Shown piece by piece: positions 1 through 8,491 of a stretch of DNA of 64,000 nucleotides. The stretch spans positions 558,001-622,000 of the forward strand of contig NZ_JAFBCV010000001.1 in assembly GCF_016907895.1 (NCBI RefSeq), given 5' to 3'. The notes beneath the pieces are model-generated. The model was given only the letters and a program-made list of their open reading frames with translations, did not search any database and had not been told where the DNA came from. Source of the DNA: Shouchella xiaoxiensis (GTDB lineage Bacteria > Bacillota > Bacilli > Bacillales > Bacillaceae_D). The stretch's first letter is position 1; each line of letters begins with the position of its first letter. The position numbers were made by a program, and so were the translations under genes.

Positions 1-564
1 GTCATTGTCGCTCCTGTCCCCTTAAAATTTGGGTAGGTTCGAGAGCCTTCAAGTTGGTAAGAGTCAAATAGTTGTATTTGATCCCCCTTTACCTGTAAAT
101 GGGAATACAGGGGATGGTCCCAACTAAAAATAAAAGATCCACCGGGCTTTAGATAAGAGTAAATACGAGAGAGCGTTTGCTGCAAATCAAACGTCCAACC
201 AATCGCATAGATGGAATAGACGATGTCAAAATGGTTCGTTGGAATGCCACTATTTTGCTCCATTGGTGTGCATAAAAGCGTTGTTTCAAAGCCATCAAGT
301 AACTTGGTGGCATTCGCTATTTGTTCCTCTGAGAAATCAAGCCCCCACAGTTCTTTGGCACCATGATTCTTCATGTATAGAAGCGAGTGCCTGCTACCGC
401 AGCAAATATCTAAAATGGTCTTTCCCTTAATTAAATCAAACAACTTTAACTCATCTTCCGTTTGTGAAAAGGGACCATAGTGCGGCAATGCATCCATTCC
501 ATTGTAAAAAAGGTGCAACGGTATTCCAGCTTTGTTTGTTTTGGTCTAAATGAACATGATCCAT
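1..564 (-). pseudogene. Class I SAM methyltransferase, frameshifted and cut by the window edge
   Basis: Read on the minus strand, an ATG at 564 follows a good ribosome site (GAAAGGTGG). It opens a methyltransferase N-terminus (MDHVHLDQNKQSWNTVAPF). The frame breaks at a run of six A on the plus strand (506-511). Dropping one base restores an open frame to position 1, with a motif I region (ILDICCGSRHS), an acidic loop (LWGLDFS) and a post-motif (LKPGGSFIFSWDHP). Without that correction the ORF stops after about 30 codons. Motif I is also unusual: the usual GCGSG reads CCGSR. Either this is a pseudogene or the homopolymer is a sequencing error; the altered motif favours real decay. The C-terminus lies outside the window. 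The substrate cannot be inferred. Confidence 0.75.
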
Positions 565-802
565 TCTATAACCACCTTTCATTCATTTATAATTAAACAG
601 AGCTTCATTATATCCTGCTCAGACGACTCGTTTGTTTGTTGGAAAGGACATGTTGTTTTTTCTTGTCTTTTTTCAAACCTTTTTATAAAATAAAACCAAT
701 TAGCATTAACGCGATAAAGGGTATCAATGGAAGCGTATGTTTGGTACAATGAAATATGGATGAGGAATAGGATGTCCTTATCTATGTAAAGGGTTGGGGA
801 AG

Positions 803-1471
803 ATGGAAAAAACATCAATACAAGTTGAATTGGCAAGCTATTTAGGCAAGCTTTTGCGTGATCACTTTGGAAAAGGGCCTTCATCTGTTTATGTTTCGGT
901 CAATAAACCGTTTATTACGATGCATATTCGTGACTTTATTGCTCCGATGGAACGTGTATTGATCGATCAAGGTAAGTTGTTAAAGGTAGAAGAACTAAGA
1001 GATCATTTGATGGAAGAGTTATTACCTGAAATAAAAGCGACCGTACAAACAATGTTAGGTGTCAATATTTCCGAGATGTATTACGATTGGTCATTAGAGA
1101 ATCGTTCTGGTATGATTCTTTCTGTATTAAGCGAGTCCGACCATCAGTTAAAAGACTATCCGCAAAAAGAAGCCATTCAGCAAGAGACTGCTGTCATTAG
1201 TGAGATGGCTGAAAAGGTTCCAGCGCATATGGATTCGTGCTTTCTTAATAACCGAACATTGTTAATTAGGCGTGACGGTATCTTAGTGCGTATTGAAAAA
1301 GAATTAATTGTAAATGGATTCGAAGAAGCATTAAGATTGTCAAAAAAAGGTCTGGAAAAGCGATTATTGAAACACAGTAAAATAAACTCAATTCTTGATG
1401 GGGAAGTCACCGATCTGTTCGTTGATTGGGATTTTGAAAAAGATAAGAGTTACATCATATTCGTATTATAA
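803..1471 (+). CDS. Tandem DUF2294 (MpsC-like) protein
   Basis: This 222-residue soluble protein has two similar halves (about residues 1-107 and 115-222). Each ends in a pattern of the type DW-x-x-E-x-x-x-x-x-I-x-x-V-L (YYDWSLENRSGMILSVL and FVDWDFEKDKSYIIFVL). This matches the DUF2294 family, which includes MpsC of the staphylococcal membrane-potential-generating system. No mpsA or mpsB partner is nearby, so a role in ion transport is not supported here. A TTG nine bases upstream is also in frame. I prefer ATG 803, with AAAGGG at 788-793 as ribosome site. A terminator follows at 1512-1548, so the gene is probably monocistronic. Confidence 0.75.
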   Translation: MEKTSIQVELASYLGKLLRDHFGKGPSSVYVSVNKPFITMHIRDFIAPMERVLIDQGKLLKVEELRDHLMEELLPEIKATVQTMLGVNISEMYYDWSLENRSGMILSVLSESDHQLKDYPQKEAIQQETAVISEMAEKVPAHMDSCFLNNRTLLIRRDGILVRIEKELIVNGFEEALRLSKKGLEKRLLKHSKINSILDGEVTDLFVDWDFEKDKSYIIFVL

Positions 1472-1511
1472 AGAGGTAGCAATGAGACGGACAAATAGAG
1501 CCGTTCATAAG

Positions 1512-1548
1512 CCAAAAAGGATTCTATTGAATCTTTTTTGGTTTTTTT
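1512..1548 (+). terminator. Rho-independent terminator after the DUF2294 gene
   Basis: CCAAAAAGGATTC pairs with GAATCTTTTTTGG (13 base pairs including one wobble) around a TATT loop. A run of T follows. Confidence 0.8.
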
Positions 1549-1590
1549 GCGTATGTGAAAACTGTGGTTCGCTCGGGGGGAATAATATTT

Positions 1591-1770
1591 GTGAAGTATT
1601 TAATTGATCACACAACAAAAAAGGTTCATCGAACATCGCAAATCGGCGATGCGTGTAATGTGCACACGAGCGTTAGCAATGAGCGCGAGGTAACAGAGAA
1701 TCTAACGAAAGTAAATGAATTTATTGAGAAAAAACAATACGTGCGCTGCGAAAGATGCCATATGCTGTAG
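1591..1770 (+). CDS. Small hypothetical protein with CxxC motif
   Basis: A GTG start at 1591 is preceded by a G-rich ribosome site at 1575-1580 and gives a 59-residue protein. It begins VKYLIDHTTKKVHR and ends CERCHML. One cysteine in the middle (DACNVH) and the terminal CxxCH could form a metal site; this is an inference from spacing only. No signal peptide or membrane segment is seen. It ends 24 bases before the HD phosphohydrolase, so the two may be cotranscribed. An upstream in-frame ATG at 1555 has no ribosome site and was not chosen. I do not recognise the family. Confidence 0.6.
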   Translation: MKYLIDHTTKKVHRTSQIGDACNVHTSVSNEREVTENLTKVNEFIEKKQYVRCERCHML

Positions 1771-1794
1771 TGATAGGTATAGGATGAGGGGGAC

Positions 1795-2754
1795 ATGATG
1801 CAAATAAACGATCCTTTATACGGTTCATTTTCATTAGAGTCTGTATTAGTAGAGTTACTACAAAGCGAGCCTTTAGAACGGTTAAAAGGCGTTTACCAGG
1901 GAGGTGCAAGCCCCCTTGTTCATCCTAGCTGGAATGTGACGAGGTATGACCATTCTCTTGGGACGATGTTGCTTGTTAAACGACTGGGAGCATCAGTGGA
2001 AGAGCAAATTGCAGCATTGTTGCATGATGTTTCTCATACCGCTTTTTCTCATGTGGTTGATTATGTGTTCGATAATGAACAAGAAGATTACCACGAGAAA
2101 ATCTTTGAAAAAACCGTAAAAGCTTCAACGATTCCGTCAATTGTAAAACGTGCGGGGCTAGATTGGGAAGCGCTTTTATTAAAGCAAGAGAAATGGACGT
2201 TACTTGAACAAGCTGCACCGGAACTATGTGCTGATCGGGTTGATTATACGCTCCGTGATATGTATACGTATGGACATATCTCTTTGCCTGATGCTCATCG
2301 CTTTTTAGAACAATTAATTGTACATAATGGAAAGATGTACTGTAGCAACTTGCTTGCAGCAGAATGGTTTGTGGAAACGTATTATAAAGAGGTCATTGGT
2401 TTCTTCATGGACCCACTTAATGTTTACGGCAATGATCGATTAGCTACACTTTTAAGAACGGCATTAAATAAAAAAGTATTACAAGAAGCGAATTTCTTGT
2501 TGAGAGATAAAGACATTCTTGCAAAGCTTTCGCAGTCCCAAGATGAGGAGATACATCGCTTACTTCAGCAATTTGAACGACCGATCAATGTCGAGTTAGG
2601 TGGCGAGTCAGACAAGCATATTAAGACCAAGTTGCGATTAATTGATCCTTCCATTCTTTCTGAAGGAAAATTGGTTCCAGCTTCTCAGTTATCTGAGAAG
2701 GTCGCAACTACGAATAAAGCGGCCAAAAAAAGATGGAAGCTGGAATTTATTTAA
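1795..2754 (+). CDS. HD-domain phosphohydrolase (COG1078-like)
   Basis: The 319-residue cytoplasmic protein has the metal-binding HD signature near residues 50-90: His53 (YDHS), then His77-Asp78 in ALLHDVSHTAFSH. A further Asp follows near residue 149 (CADRVDYTLRD). Family members hydrolyse nucleotides or other phosphomonoesters; the substrate here is unknown. Length and motif spacing fit the COG1078 group, which in B. subtilis includes YwfO, though that protein is longer. The ATG at 1795 follows a GAGGGGG ribosome site; ATG 1798 is equally possible. A second protein of the same type lies at 31333-32268. Confidence 0.82.
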   Translation: MMQINDPLYGSFSLESVLVELLQSEPLERLKGVYQGGASPLVHPSWNVTRYDHSLGTMLLVKRLGASVEEQIAALLHDVSHTAFSHVVDYVFDNEQEDYHEKIFEKTVKASTIPSIVKRAGLDWEALLLKQEKWTLLEQAAPELCADRVDYTLRDMYTYGHISLPDAHRFLEQLIVHNGKMYCSNLLAAEWFVETYYKEVIGFFMDPLNVYGNDRLATLLRTALNKKVLQEANFLLRDKDILAKLSQSQDEEIHRLLQQFERPINVELGGESDKHIKTKLRLIDPSILSEGKLVPASQLSEKVATTNKAAKKRWKLEFI

Positions 2755-2762
2755 AATAACGT

Positions 2763-2794
2763 AAAACAGGACAACTTATTGTATGTCCTGTTTT
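2763..2794. terminator. Bidirectional terminator between HD gene and patatin gene
   Basis: AAAACAGGACA and TGTCCTGTTTT form an 11-base-pair stem with A and T runs on both sides. It lies between convergent genes and overlaps the last codons of the leftward gene. Confidence 0.8.
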
Positions 2795-3708
2795 TTGCTT
2801 GATTTTCGCGCTTTGCGGTTTTGCTTATGTTGCTCGAAATTCCACTGCTCTAAGAAGCGGTTAGCCGAATCAAAACCTGATTGATAAAGCGTGTCCATTT
2901 GCTCATCGTTTAAGTGGAAGTCGGTCGCATTGATGGAGCCAGTATAGATTTGCAGCGTTCGCTCTTTTGCTTCATCATTTAAGTGGCGCATATCATGAGC
3001 CTGAAGCATTGTTTTTACAATGTTTTGCGCTAAATGAATGGGTGTCGGAATAATTGAATCGGCTTCAATCGTATCTTTTAGAAAGCGAAACCCAAATGTC
3101 GGAAAACGTGGCTCTGGGACATCGAAAATCCAAATGGGGAAATTACTTAACAAGCCCCCATCGACGATATAACTTCTTCCATTCTTAGCTTTTAATTTGG
3201 CAGGTCGATAGAAGAAGGGGATTGATGTGCTCATCATAACGGCTTTAGCAACTGGCATATCTTTTTCTTTAAGCCCGTATCGCGGCAAGTCATCTGGAAA
3301 AACAAGCATTTGCCCATTTGAAATATCAGAAGCGATTATTTTAAGCGAATCCTTTGGTAAGTCGGCGAACGTTCGAATGCCTTTTGCAGAGAGAAGCTGA
3401 TTCATCCATTGTTCAATATAATCGTTTTTGTACATCCCTAAATGAAGAAACAAATGGCTCACGTTTCCAATAAGAGGAATATGATTTAACCACGTCTTCC
3501 CACGCAATAATTTAAAGTTGAGTAACCGTAATTCAGCGTGTATTTCTTTACTCGTGTAGCCTGCTGCTAAGAGTGATGCAAGAATGGATCCCACAGAAGT
3601 TCCTGCTAAGCGAACCCATTCCACTCCTCGTTGTTCCATCGCCTCAATGGCGCCAGCAAAGGCAATTCCGCGAATGCCTCCACCTTCAAAGACAGCATCA
3701 GCTTTCAT
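2776..3708 (-). CDS. Patatin-like phospholipase
   Basis: The 310-residue protein carries the complete patatin Ser-Asp dyad architecture. The oxyanion loop GGGIRG is at residues 9-14, the nucleophile elbow GTSVG at 36-40 (Ser38), and the catalytic Asp183 in VDGGLLSNFP. Enzymes of this family hydrolyse acyl esters of lipids. No signal peptide is present, so it probably acts in the cytoplasm or at the inner membrane face. The ATG at 3708 is preceded by GAGGTG. It is single and convergent with the HD gene. Confidence 0.85.
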   Translation of the reverse strand: MKADAVFEGGGIRGIAFAGAIEAMEQRGVEWVRLAGTSVGSILASLLAAGYTSKEIHAELRLLNFKLLRGKTWLNHIPLIGNVSHLFLHLGMYKNDYIEQWMNQLLSAKGIRTFADLPKDSLKIIASDISNGQMLVFPDDLPRYGLKEKDMPVAKAVMMSTSIPFFYRPAKLKAKNGRSYIVDGGLLSNFPIWIFDVPEPRFPTFGFRFLKDTIEADSIIPTPIHLAQNIVKTMLQAHDMRHLNDEAKERTLQIYTGSINATDFHLNDEQMDTLYQSGFDSANRFLEQWNFEQHKQNRKARKSSKKQDIQ

Positions 3709-3968
3709 TAGTACACCTCAATTCCTAAGAAATCAGAGCAAGAAGAACTTGTCTACTCATAGTTTATGAACGGAAAAGGAGCAATGTGCTAGATTTCCGT
3801 AGGAGCGGATTTCAGATTAATTAAGTGAATGGTCTTTATAGAAAAGAGAAGGTGGATGAAACTGCCACGTATAAAAAAAAACTTTTTTTAAAAAAGATAC
3901 ATAATATCAACAGAAGTAATCCATTTTATATAAGGAAAGACAACTTTATGATAAATGGAGTGAAACGA

Positions 3969-4490
3969 ATGAACAAGTATTTAAAGCACACAGTTGTTTT
4001 GTCAATGCTGTCAATCGCTTTGGTCGCATGTGGAAATAACAACGATCAAGATATGAATCCAGATAATCCAAGTGATGGCGTGGAAATGGATGACCCAAAC
4101 AATGTTGAAGGTCAAGGTCATGGTATGTATCGTGACCACGGTAACTATGGCGATATGCATATGGGCACGTCAACAGAAGTAGCGGACAGTGTAAGACAAC
4201 TTGATGAGGTGAATCATGCGGCTGTTATTGTTATGGGTGATCAAGCATATGTAGCTGTAACGATGCAAGATGAAAGTCATGACGTGGCAGACCAAGTAAA
4301 AGATCGGATTGCTGAAAAAGCAAAGGAAGCGGATAGCGAGATTAAAGATGTTCATGTCTCTGCCAATCCAGATTTCATGGAACGTTTAAGTGGTTACGGT
4401 GACCGGATTGAAAACGGTGAACCGATCTCAGGTATGGCGGACGAGTTTAAAGAAGCCATGCATCGTATGTTCCCGACTATGAATCGTTAA
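3969..4490 (+). CDS. YhcN/YlaJ-type sporulation lipoprotein
   Basis: The 173-residue precursor starts at ATG 3969, eight bases after GGAG. It has a lipoprotein signal ending in the lipobox LVAC (MNKYLKHTVVLSMLSIALVAC). A low-complexity Asn/Asp/Met/His-rich linker follows. The C-terminal domain (SVRQLDEVNHAAVIVMGDQAYVAV split by many acidic residues, then DRIAEKAKEADSEIKDVHVSANPDF) fits the YhcN/YlaJ family. Members are membrane-anchored proteins of the forespore or spore. The longer frame from 3825 has no ribosome site and would bury the signal peptide, so it was rejected. No sporulation sigma promoter could be assigned with confidence. Confidence 0.8.
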   Translation: MNKYLKHTVVLSMLSIALVACGNNNDQDMNPDNPSDGVEMDDPNNVEGQGHGMYRDHGNYGDMHMGTSTEVADSVRQLDEVNHAAVIVMGDQAYVAVTMQDESHDVADQVKDRIAEKAKEADSEIKDVHVSANPDFMERLSGYGDRIENGEPISGMADEFKEAMHRMFPTMNR

Positions 4491-4494
4491 AACA

Positions 4495-4534
4495 AACAAC
4501 CCTGTAAACCACATCTGGTAACAGGGTTGTTTTC
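4495..4534. terminator. Terminator between lipoprotein gene and tldE
   Basis: AACAACCCTGT pairs with ACAGGGTTGTT across a 15-base loop, followed by T residues. It separates two convergent genes. Confidence 0.75.
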
Positions 4535-4540
4535 TGAAGG

Positions 4541-5893
4541 TCAAATGCCTCCTACGGACAAGGCAGGAACTTGTAAACTAGGTGAACCAATAAAGGAGTG
4601 ACCGACTGGAGAAAACTGTAAGTCATCACCTATTGCTTCGACTTGTTGAAGTAGTTCAAAGAAGTTCCCGGCAATTGTGATCTGATCAACTGGACGATCA
4701 ATTTTTCCATCTTTTATATAGTAGCCGTTAGCTGCGAGCGAGAAATCTCCTGAAACGGAGTCTGCACCTGAGTGTAAACCTTGTAAGCTTGTTACCATTA
4801 TTCCCTCATCTAATGAAGCGACCATAGAATCAAGCGTGGTGTCGCTTGGTTGAATATACATGTTTGACGGGGCAACTGAGACTGTATCTTTATAAGATGT
4901 TTTGAATCCATGTCCTGTTGATTGCACGCCATCTTTCTCTGCTGTTTGTTGATTGTACAGGTAGGATTTCAACGTACCATTCTTAATGACATGTAATGGC
5001 TGAGTTGCAACTCCCTCATGGTCAAAAGTTTGACTGGAGAGCCCTGCATTCATATGCGGATTATCAATTAATGTAAGTGAAGAAGACGCAATCCGCTTTT
5101 CTAGCTGTCCTTTTAATAAGGATCGTCCGTTTTGTACATTATCTGCAGAAAAGCCACTGGCATAAACATGTAAGAGTGAAGCTGCTGCCGTGTTACGTAG
5201 CAGAATTGGATAATGCTTACTCTTAATGGAAGTTGCTCCAATATAGCTTAACGCTTCTTCCACTGTTTCTTGAGCCATTTGTTTTGGCTGAAACGTAGAG
5301 AAATCGTCTGTAATCCAAAATTTCATTGCGCTTTTAAAGTCTTCTCCTGACGCAACAACGACTGACAGAACAACGTAGGTGATATTACGTTTTTCGCTTT
5401 TATCAAGTCCTGTCGTGTTGGCTAAGTAGGTTTCAACCGTTTTTGATAGAAGTCCGCAGTGATTAACGCTTGTAACTTGGTCACTTTGGCTCAGAGCGTA
5501 AGCTTCCGTCTCTTTTAATAGCTTGATTTTAGCTTCGGCAGAAACATTGTTTAGCGTCTCGGAGTAAAATGCTACTTCTTCATAGTGCGCTGAGCCTGCA
5601 AAGAGCTGTTCAGGCTTATCAGCGTCTCTAAGCATTGCGTTCTCTGTCGCTTCAGAAATCAGAAAATGAATTTGCGTAGCATCAATTTTTTCTGTATAGG
5701 CATAACCTAACACACCATTTATTAAGCCTCGAAACGATAATCCGCCTTCGTTCGCAAGGGTGTATCCGTCTACTTCTCCTTGAAAAATATTGGCTGAGAA
5801 GCTTTCTGTTGATTGATAATACACTTCCATCTCCGAAAAACCAGCCTGCTTACCTTCTTCAAATAATTTATTTTTGAACTCAATCAATTTCAT
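4541..5893 (-). CDS. tldE: TldE/PmbA-type subunit of the TldD-TldE peptidase
   Basis: This 450-residue protein is the non-metal subunit of the TldD/TldE pair. It has the family pattern across its length (for example HSGADSVSGDFSLAANGYYIKDGK near the C-terminus) but lacks the HExxxH zinc motif present in its neighbour. In characterised cases TldD/E forms a heterodimeric metalloprotease that degrades or matures short peptides, including RiPP leaders. It lies five bases downstream of tldD on the same strand, so the two subunits are very likely cotranslated from one transcript. No precursor-peptide gene was recognised nearby. Confidence 0.88.
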   Translation of the reverse strand: MKLIEFKNKLFEEGKQAGFSEMEVYYQSTESFSANIFQGEVDGYTLANEGGLSFRGLINGVLGYAYTEKIDATQIHFLISEATENAMLRDADKPEQLFAGSAHYEEVAFYSETLNNVSAEAKIKLLKETEAYALSQSDQVTSVNHCGLLSKTVETYLANTTGLDKSEKRNITYVVLSVVVASGEDFKSAMKFWITDDFSTFQPKQMAQETVEEALSYIGATSIKSKHYPILLRNTAAASLLHVYASGFSADNVQNGRSLLKGQLEKRIASSSLTLIDNPHMNAGLSSQTFDHEGVATQPLHVIKNGTLKSYLYNQQTAEKDGVQSTGHGFKTSYKDTVSVAPSNMYIQPSDTTLDSMVASLDEGIMVTSLQGLHSGADSVSGDFSLAANGYYIKDGKIDRPVDQITIAGNFFELLQQVEAIGDDLQFSPVGHSFIGSPSLQVPALSVGGI

Positions 5894-5898
5894 CTTTA

Positions 5899-7281
5899 TT
5901 AGCCCCTTCCCCCAACGGTTATTTCACTGACACGGACCATCGGTTGACCAACATTCGCCGGAATTGATCCACTGGATGCACCGCACATTCCTTGGCCGTG
6001 TGTAAGATTGTTTCCTACCATATCGACTTTTTGTAACGTCTTTAGCCCATTTCCGATGAGCGTTGCCCCACGGACGGGCTCTGCGATCTTACCATTACGA
6101 ACAATATAGCCTTCATTTACGGCGAAATTGTAGTCACCTGTTGAAGGGTTGACGGAGCCGCCACCCATATACTTTGCATAGATTCCGTATTCTGTATTGG
6201 CAATAATCTCATCGTGAGTGGATTTTCCTGGCGCAATAAATGTATTGGTCATTCTCGACGTTGGAGCAAATTTATAGGATTCCCGTCGAGCAGAACCAGT
6301 TGAAGCCATTCCCATTCGACGTCCACCTAACTTATCAATTAAATAACCAGTTAAAATACCGTTCTCTATTAGAACATTTCTTCTCGTTTGTTCGCCTTCA
6401 TCGTCGATATTGGCTGAGCCCCATTCATTTGTTAAGGTCCCATCATCAATGTAGGTCACAATTTCTGGGGCTACTCGTTCACCCAGTTTTCCAGAAAAAA
6501 CGGAAATATTTTTAGATACGGAAGAGGATTCAAGGCTGTGCCCGCAAGCTTCATGAAATAGAACACCACCAAATTCATTGTCAATAATGACAGGGAAAGT
6601 GCCGCTAGGACATTCTTTTGCATCAAGCATCGTAACGGCTATTCGCGCTGCTTCAGTCCCGTAATGATGCAAATCGAGGTCATTAAAAAATTCAAACCCT
6701 TTCGCTGCACCTGGAGCATAAGAACCTGTTTGCATGTCGGTTCCTTCTGATGCGACAGCTTGAATGGACAAACGTGTATGTACGCGACGATCCTCAATAA
6801 ATTTTCCATCTGAATTGGCAATTAACACCTGTTGGTCGTCATCTATGTAGCGAACGGAAACTTGAGAGATGCGCTCATCATATTGTTTTGCGTGATCATA
6901 GGCTAGCCGTAATTTATCCACTTTGTCTTTCTTAGCGATATCTTGTGGGTATTGTAAAATGGGGTGTTTGCTCTGATAGGCTTCCTTTGTTAAGTCCAGT
7001 GTTAGCGTTGACGGTTCACCAGTAATTGCCTGTGCAGCCTCTAGCGCTACTCCTAATAATGGCTCGCGCTCAAATTCATTTGTATAGGCATAGACACTTT
7101 GCAGCCCCTTTAAAATTCGAATACCAATTCCGAAGTCTTTACCAGATATAATTGACTTCATTTTGCCTCCAACGTAAGACAGGTTGCTGTTGAAGCGATC
7201 CTCGACAAACACTTCAGCAAAATCACCACCTGTACTTAATGCGGCGTGAATCAAATCTTCTACAAGTGCTTTTTGTAACAT
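5899..7281 (-). CDS. tldD: TldD metalloprotease subunit
   Basis: The 460-residue protein has the zinc motif HEACGH at about residues 243-248 in the context GGVLFHEACGHSLE. This is diagnostic for the catalytic subunit of TldD/TldE. Other family blocks are visible (EWGSANIDDEGE, PTSRMTNTFIAPG, MCGASSGSIP). It is expected to pair with the adjacent TldE in the cytoplasm. The ATG at 7281 has an AAGGAGGA ribosome site. It starts the two-gene operon, with a 149-base promoter region upstream separating it from the divergent hydrolase gene. Confidence 0.9.
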   Translation of the reverse strand: MLQKALVEDLIHAALSTGGDFAEVFVEDRFNSNLSYVGGKMKSIISGKDFGIGIRILKGLQSVYAYTNEFEREPLLGVALEAAQAITGEPSTLTLDLTKEAYQSKHPILQYPQDIAKKDKVDKLRLAYDHAKQYDERISQVSVRYIDDDQQVLIANSDGKFIEDRRVHTRLSIQAVASEGTDMQTGSYAPGAAKGFEFFNDLDLHHYGTEAARIAVTMLDAKECPSGTFPVIIDNEFGGVLFHEACGHSLESSSVSKNISVFSGKLGERVAPEIVTYIDDGTLTNEWGSANIDDEGEQTRRNVLIENGILTGYLIDKLGGRRMGMASTGSARRESYKFAPTSRMTNTFIAPGKSTHDEIIANTEYGIYAKYMGGGSVNPSTGDYNFAVNEGYIVRNGKIAEPVRGATLIGNGLKTLQKVDMVGNNLTHGQGMCGASSGSIPANVGQPMVRVSEITVGGRG

Positions 7282-7430
7282 GATTTTCCTCCTTTTAAAA
7301 CGGTTTCTTCTCTATTATACTTTTTATTAAATGAAATTTAAACTTTCAAACTAATAGAATGTTCAAATTCAATTACTGCTTGAGTAAATAGAAAATTCAA
7401 CAGTTACGGACTAAGTATGGAGGCGATCAG

Positions 7431-8411
7431 TTGGGTAGCAGTCGATTCATTAAAGAGATAGAGGGTGAGGAGGGGAAACGATTTATTACAAGTATTTATT
7501 ATCCGGTGAAAGAAACGACATGTAGTCCTTATTTGAACTTATATGAACAAGATATGACAGAAGCAATTACCCAGTTTCAACGCATCGGTCTAGAATTAGA
7601 TACGCTAAACCAATTGAATGTCTCGTTTCAGAACAATAGCCCCATTCAGATTAGGGTAAAGCGAAGTTGTGTAATCCTGTCACCAGGAATAGGAATTGAC
7701 CGTGATATGTATACGTATTTAATTGAATGGTTCAATAAAAATGGTTATATTGTCATTACAATTGGTCATGTGTTTGATACGTTGTTCACAATCATGCTCA
7801 ATCAAGAATTGTTTTTACAAGAAGAAGCGATCACAAATCTAGATTACAGCAATTTTGAGTCTCTTCATCATGTAGTAAATCGGCGTAAAGCAGACATTTT
7901 GCTTGTTCTGAAAGCAATTGAAAGCTGGAATGATACAGATTCAGATTTAAAAGGCTTATTTGATTTGAATCAGATTGTTGGAGTGGGTCATTCAATTGGT
8001 GGGGCAGCAATGATTACACTAGCACAAGAATTAAGCAGCTTTAAATCAGTTATTAGTCTGGATGGAAGCTTGCACCTAATTCATTCCTCACAAAAACTTC
8101 AAGCACCATTGCTCCAGCTTCGACAGCAAGCGAGCTCGTTTGAGGAAATGAAGTATGAATGGCAAATGGATATTGCACAGGCTTTTGCAAACAACCAAGC
8201 AGAGTTAGCGAGACAAAATAATGTGCTAGCGATAAAGATAAAGCAGGCAGATCATTTAGCTTTCTCAGATTTTCCCCTATTATTTCGAACGGATAGAGAG
8301 GGAGTTAACATCCATGAAGTGATACAAGAGGCCATTCTGTTATTTATTGAAGGGAAAGAGAGTAAGTCCAACCGAATGGCGGTCATTGATGCAGAAGGAT
8401 TTGAGCTATAA
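7431..8411 (+). CDS. Alpha/beta hydrolase, PAF-acetylhydrolase-like fold
   Basis: The 326-residue protein shows an alpha/beta hydrolase triad. The nucleophile elbow is GVGHSIGG (Ser188), the probable Asp211 is in SLDGS, and the probable His275 is in ADHLAFSD. The Asp directly after a strand and the late His-x-x-FSD context resemble platelet-activating-factor acetylhydrolase or dienelactone-type enzymes. The substrate is unknown. No signal peptide is present. The start is TTG 7431, seven bases after GGAGG; no ATG nearby fits better. Confidence 0.75.
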   Translation: MGSSRFIKEIEGEEGKRFITSIYYPVKETTCSPYLNLYEQDMTEAITQFQRIGLELDTLNQLNVSFQNNSPIQIRVKRSCVILSPGIGIDRDMYTYLIEWFNKNGYIVITIGHVFDTLFTIMLNQELFLQEEAITNLDYSNFESLHHVVNRRKADILLVLKAIESWNDTDSDLKGLFDLNQIVGVGHSIGGAAMITLAQELSSFKSVISLDGSLHLIHSSQKLQAPLLQLRQQASSFEEMKYEWQMDIAQAFANNQAELARQNNVLAIKIKQADHLAFSDFPLLFRTDREGVNIHEVIQEAILLFIEGKESKSNRMAVIDAEGFEL

Positions 8412-8417
8412 ATGTGG

Positions 8418-8445
8418 CAAAGCCCCGGTGATAACCGGGGCTTTG
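8418..8445. terminator. GC-rich hairpin between convergent genes
   Basis: CAAAGCCCCGG pairs with CCGGGGCTTTG around a short loop. The following T run is weak, so it may terminate inefficiently, but its place between convergent genes fits a terminator. Confidence 0.6.
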
Positions 8446-8491
8446 TACATGAGGTGAACATGGTAGTGAATAATGAAAGAAATAGGAAAAA

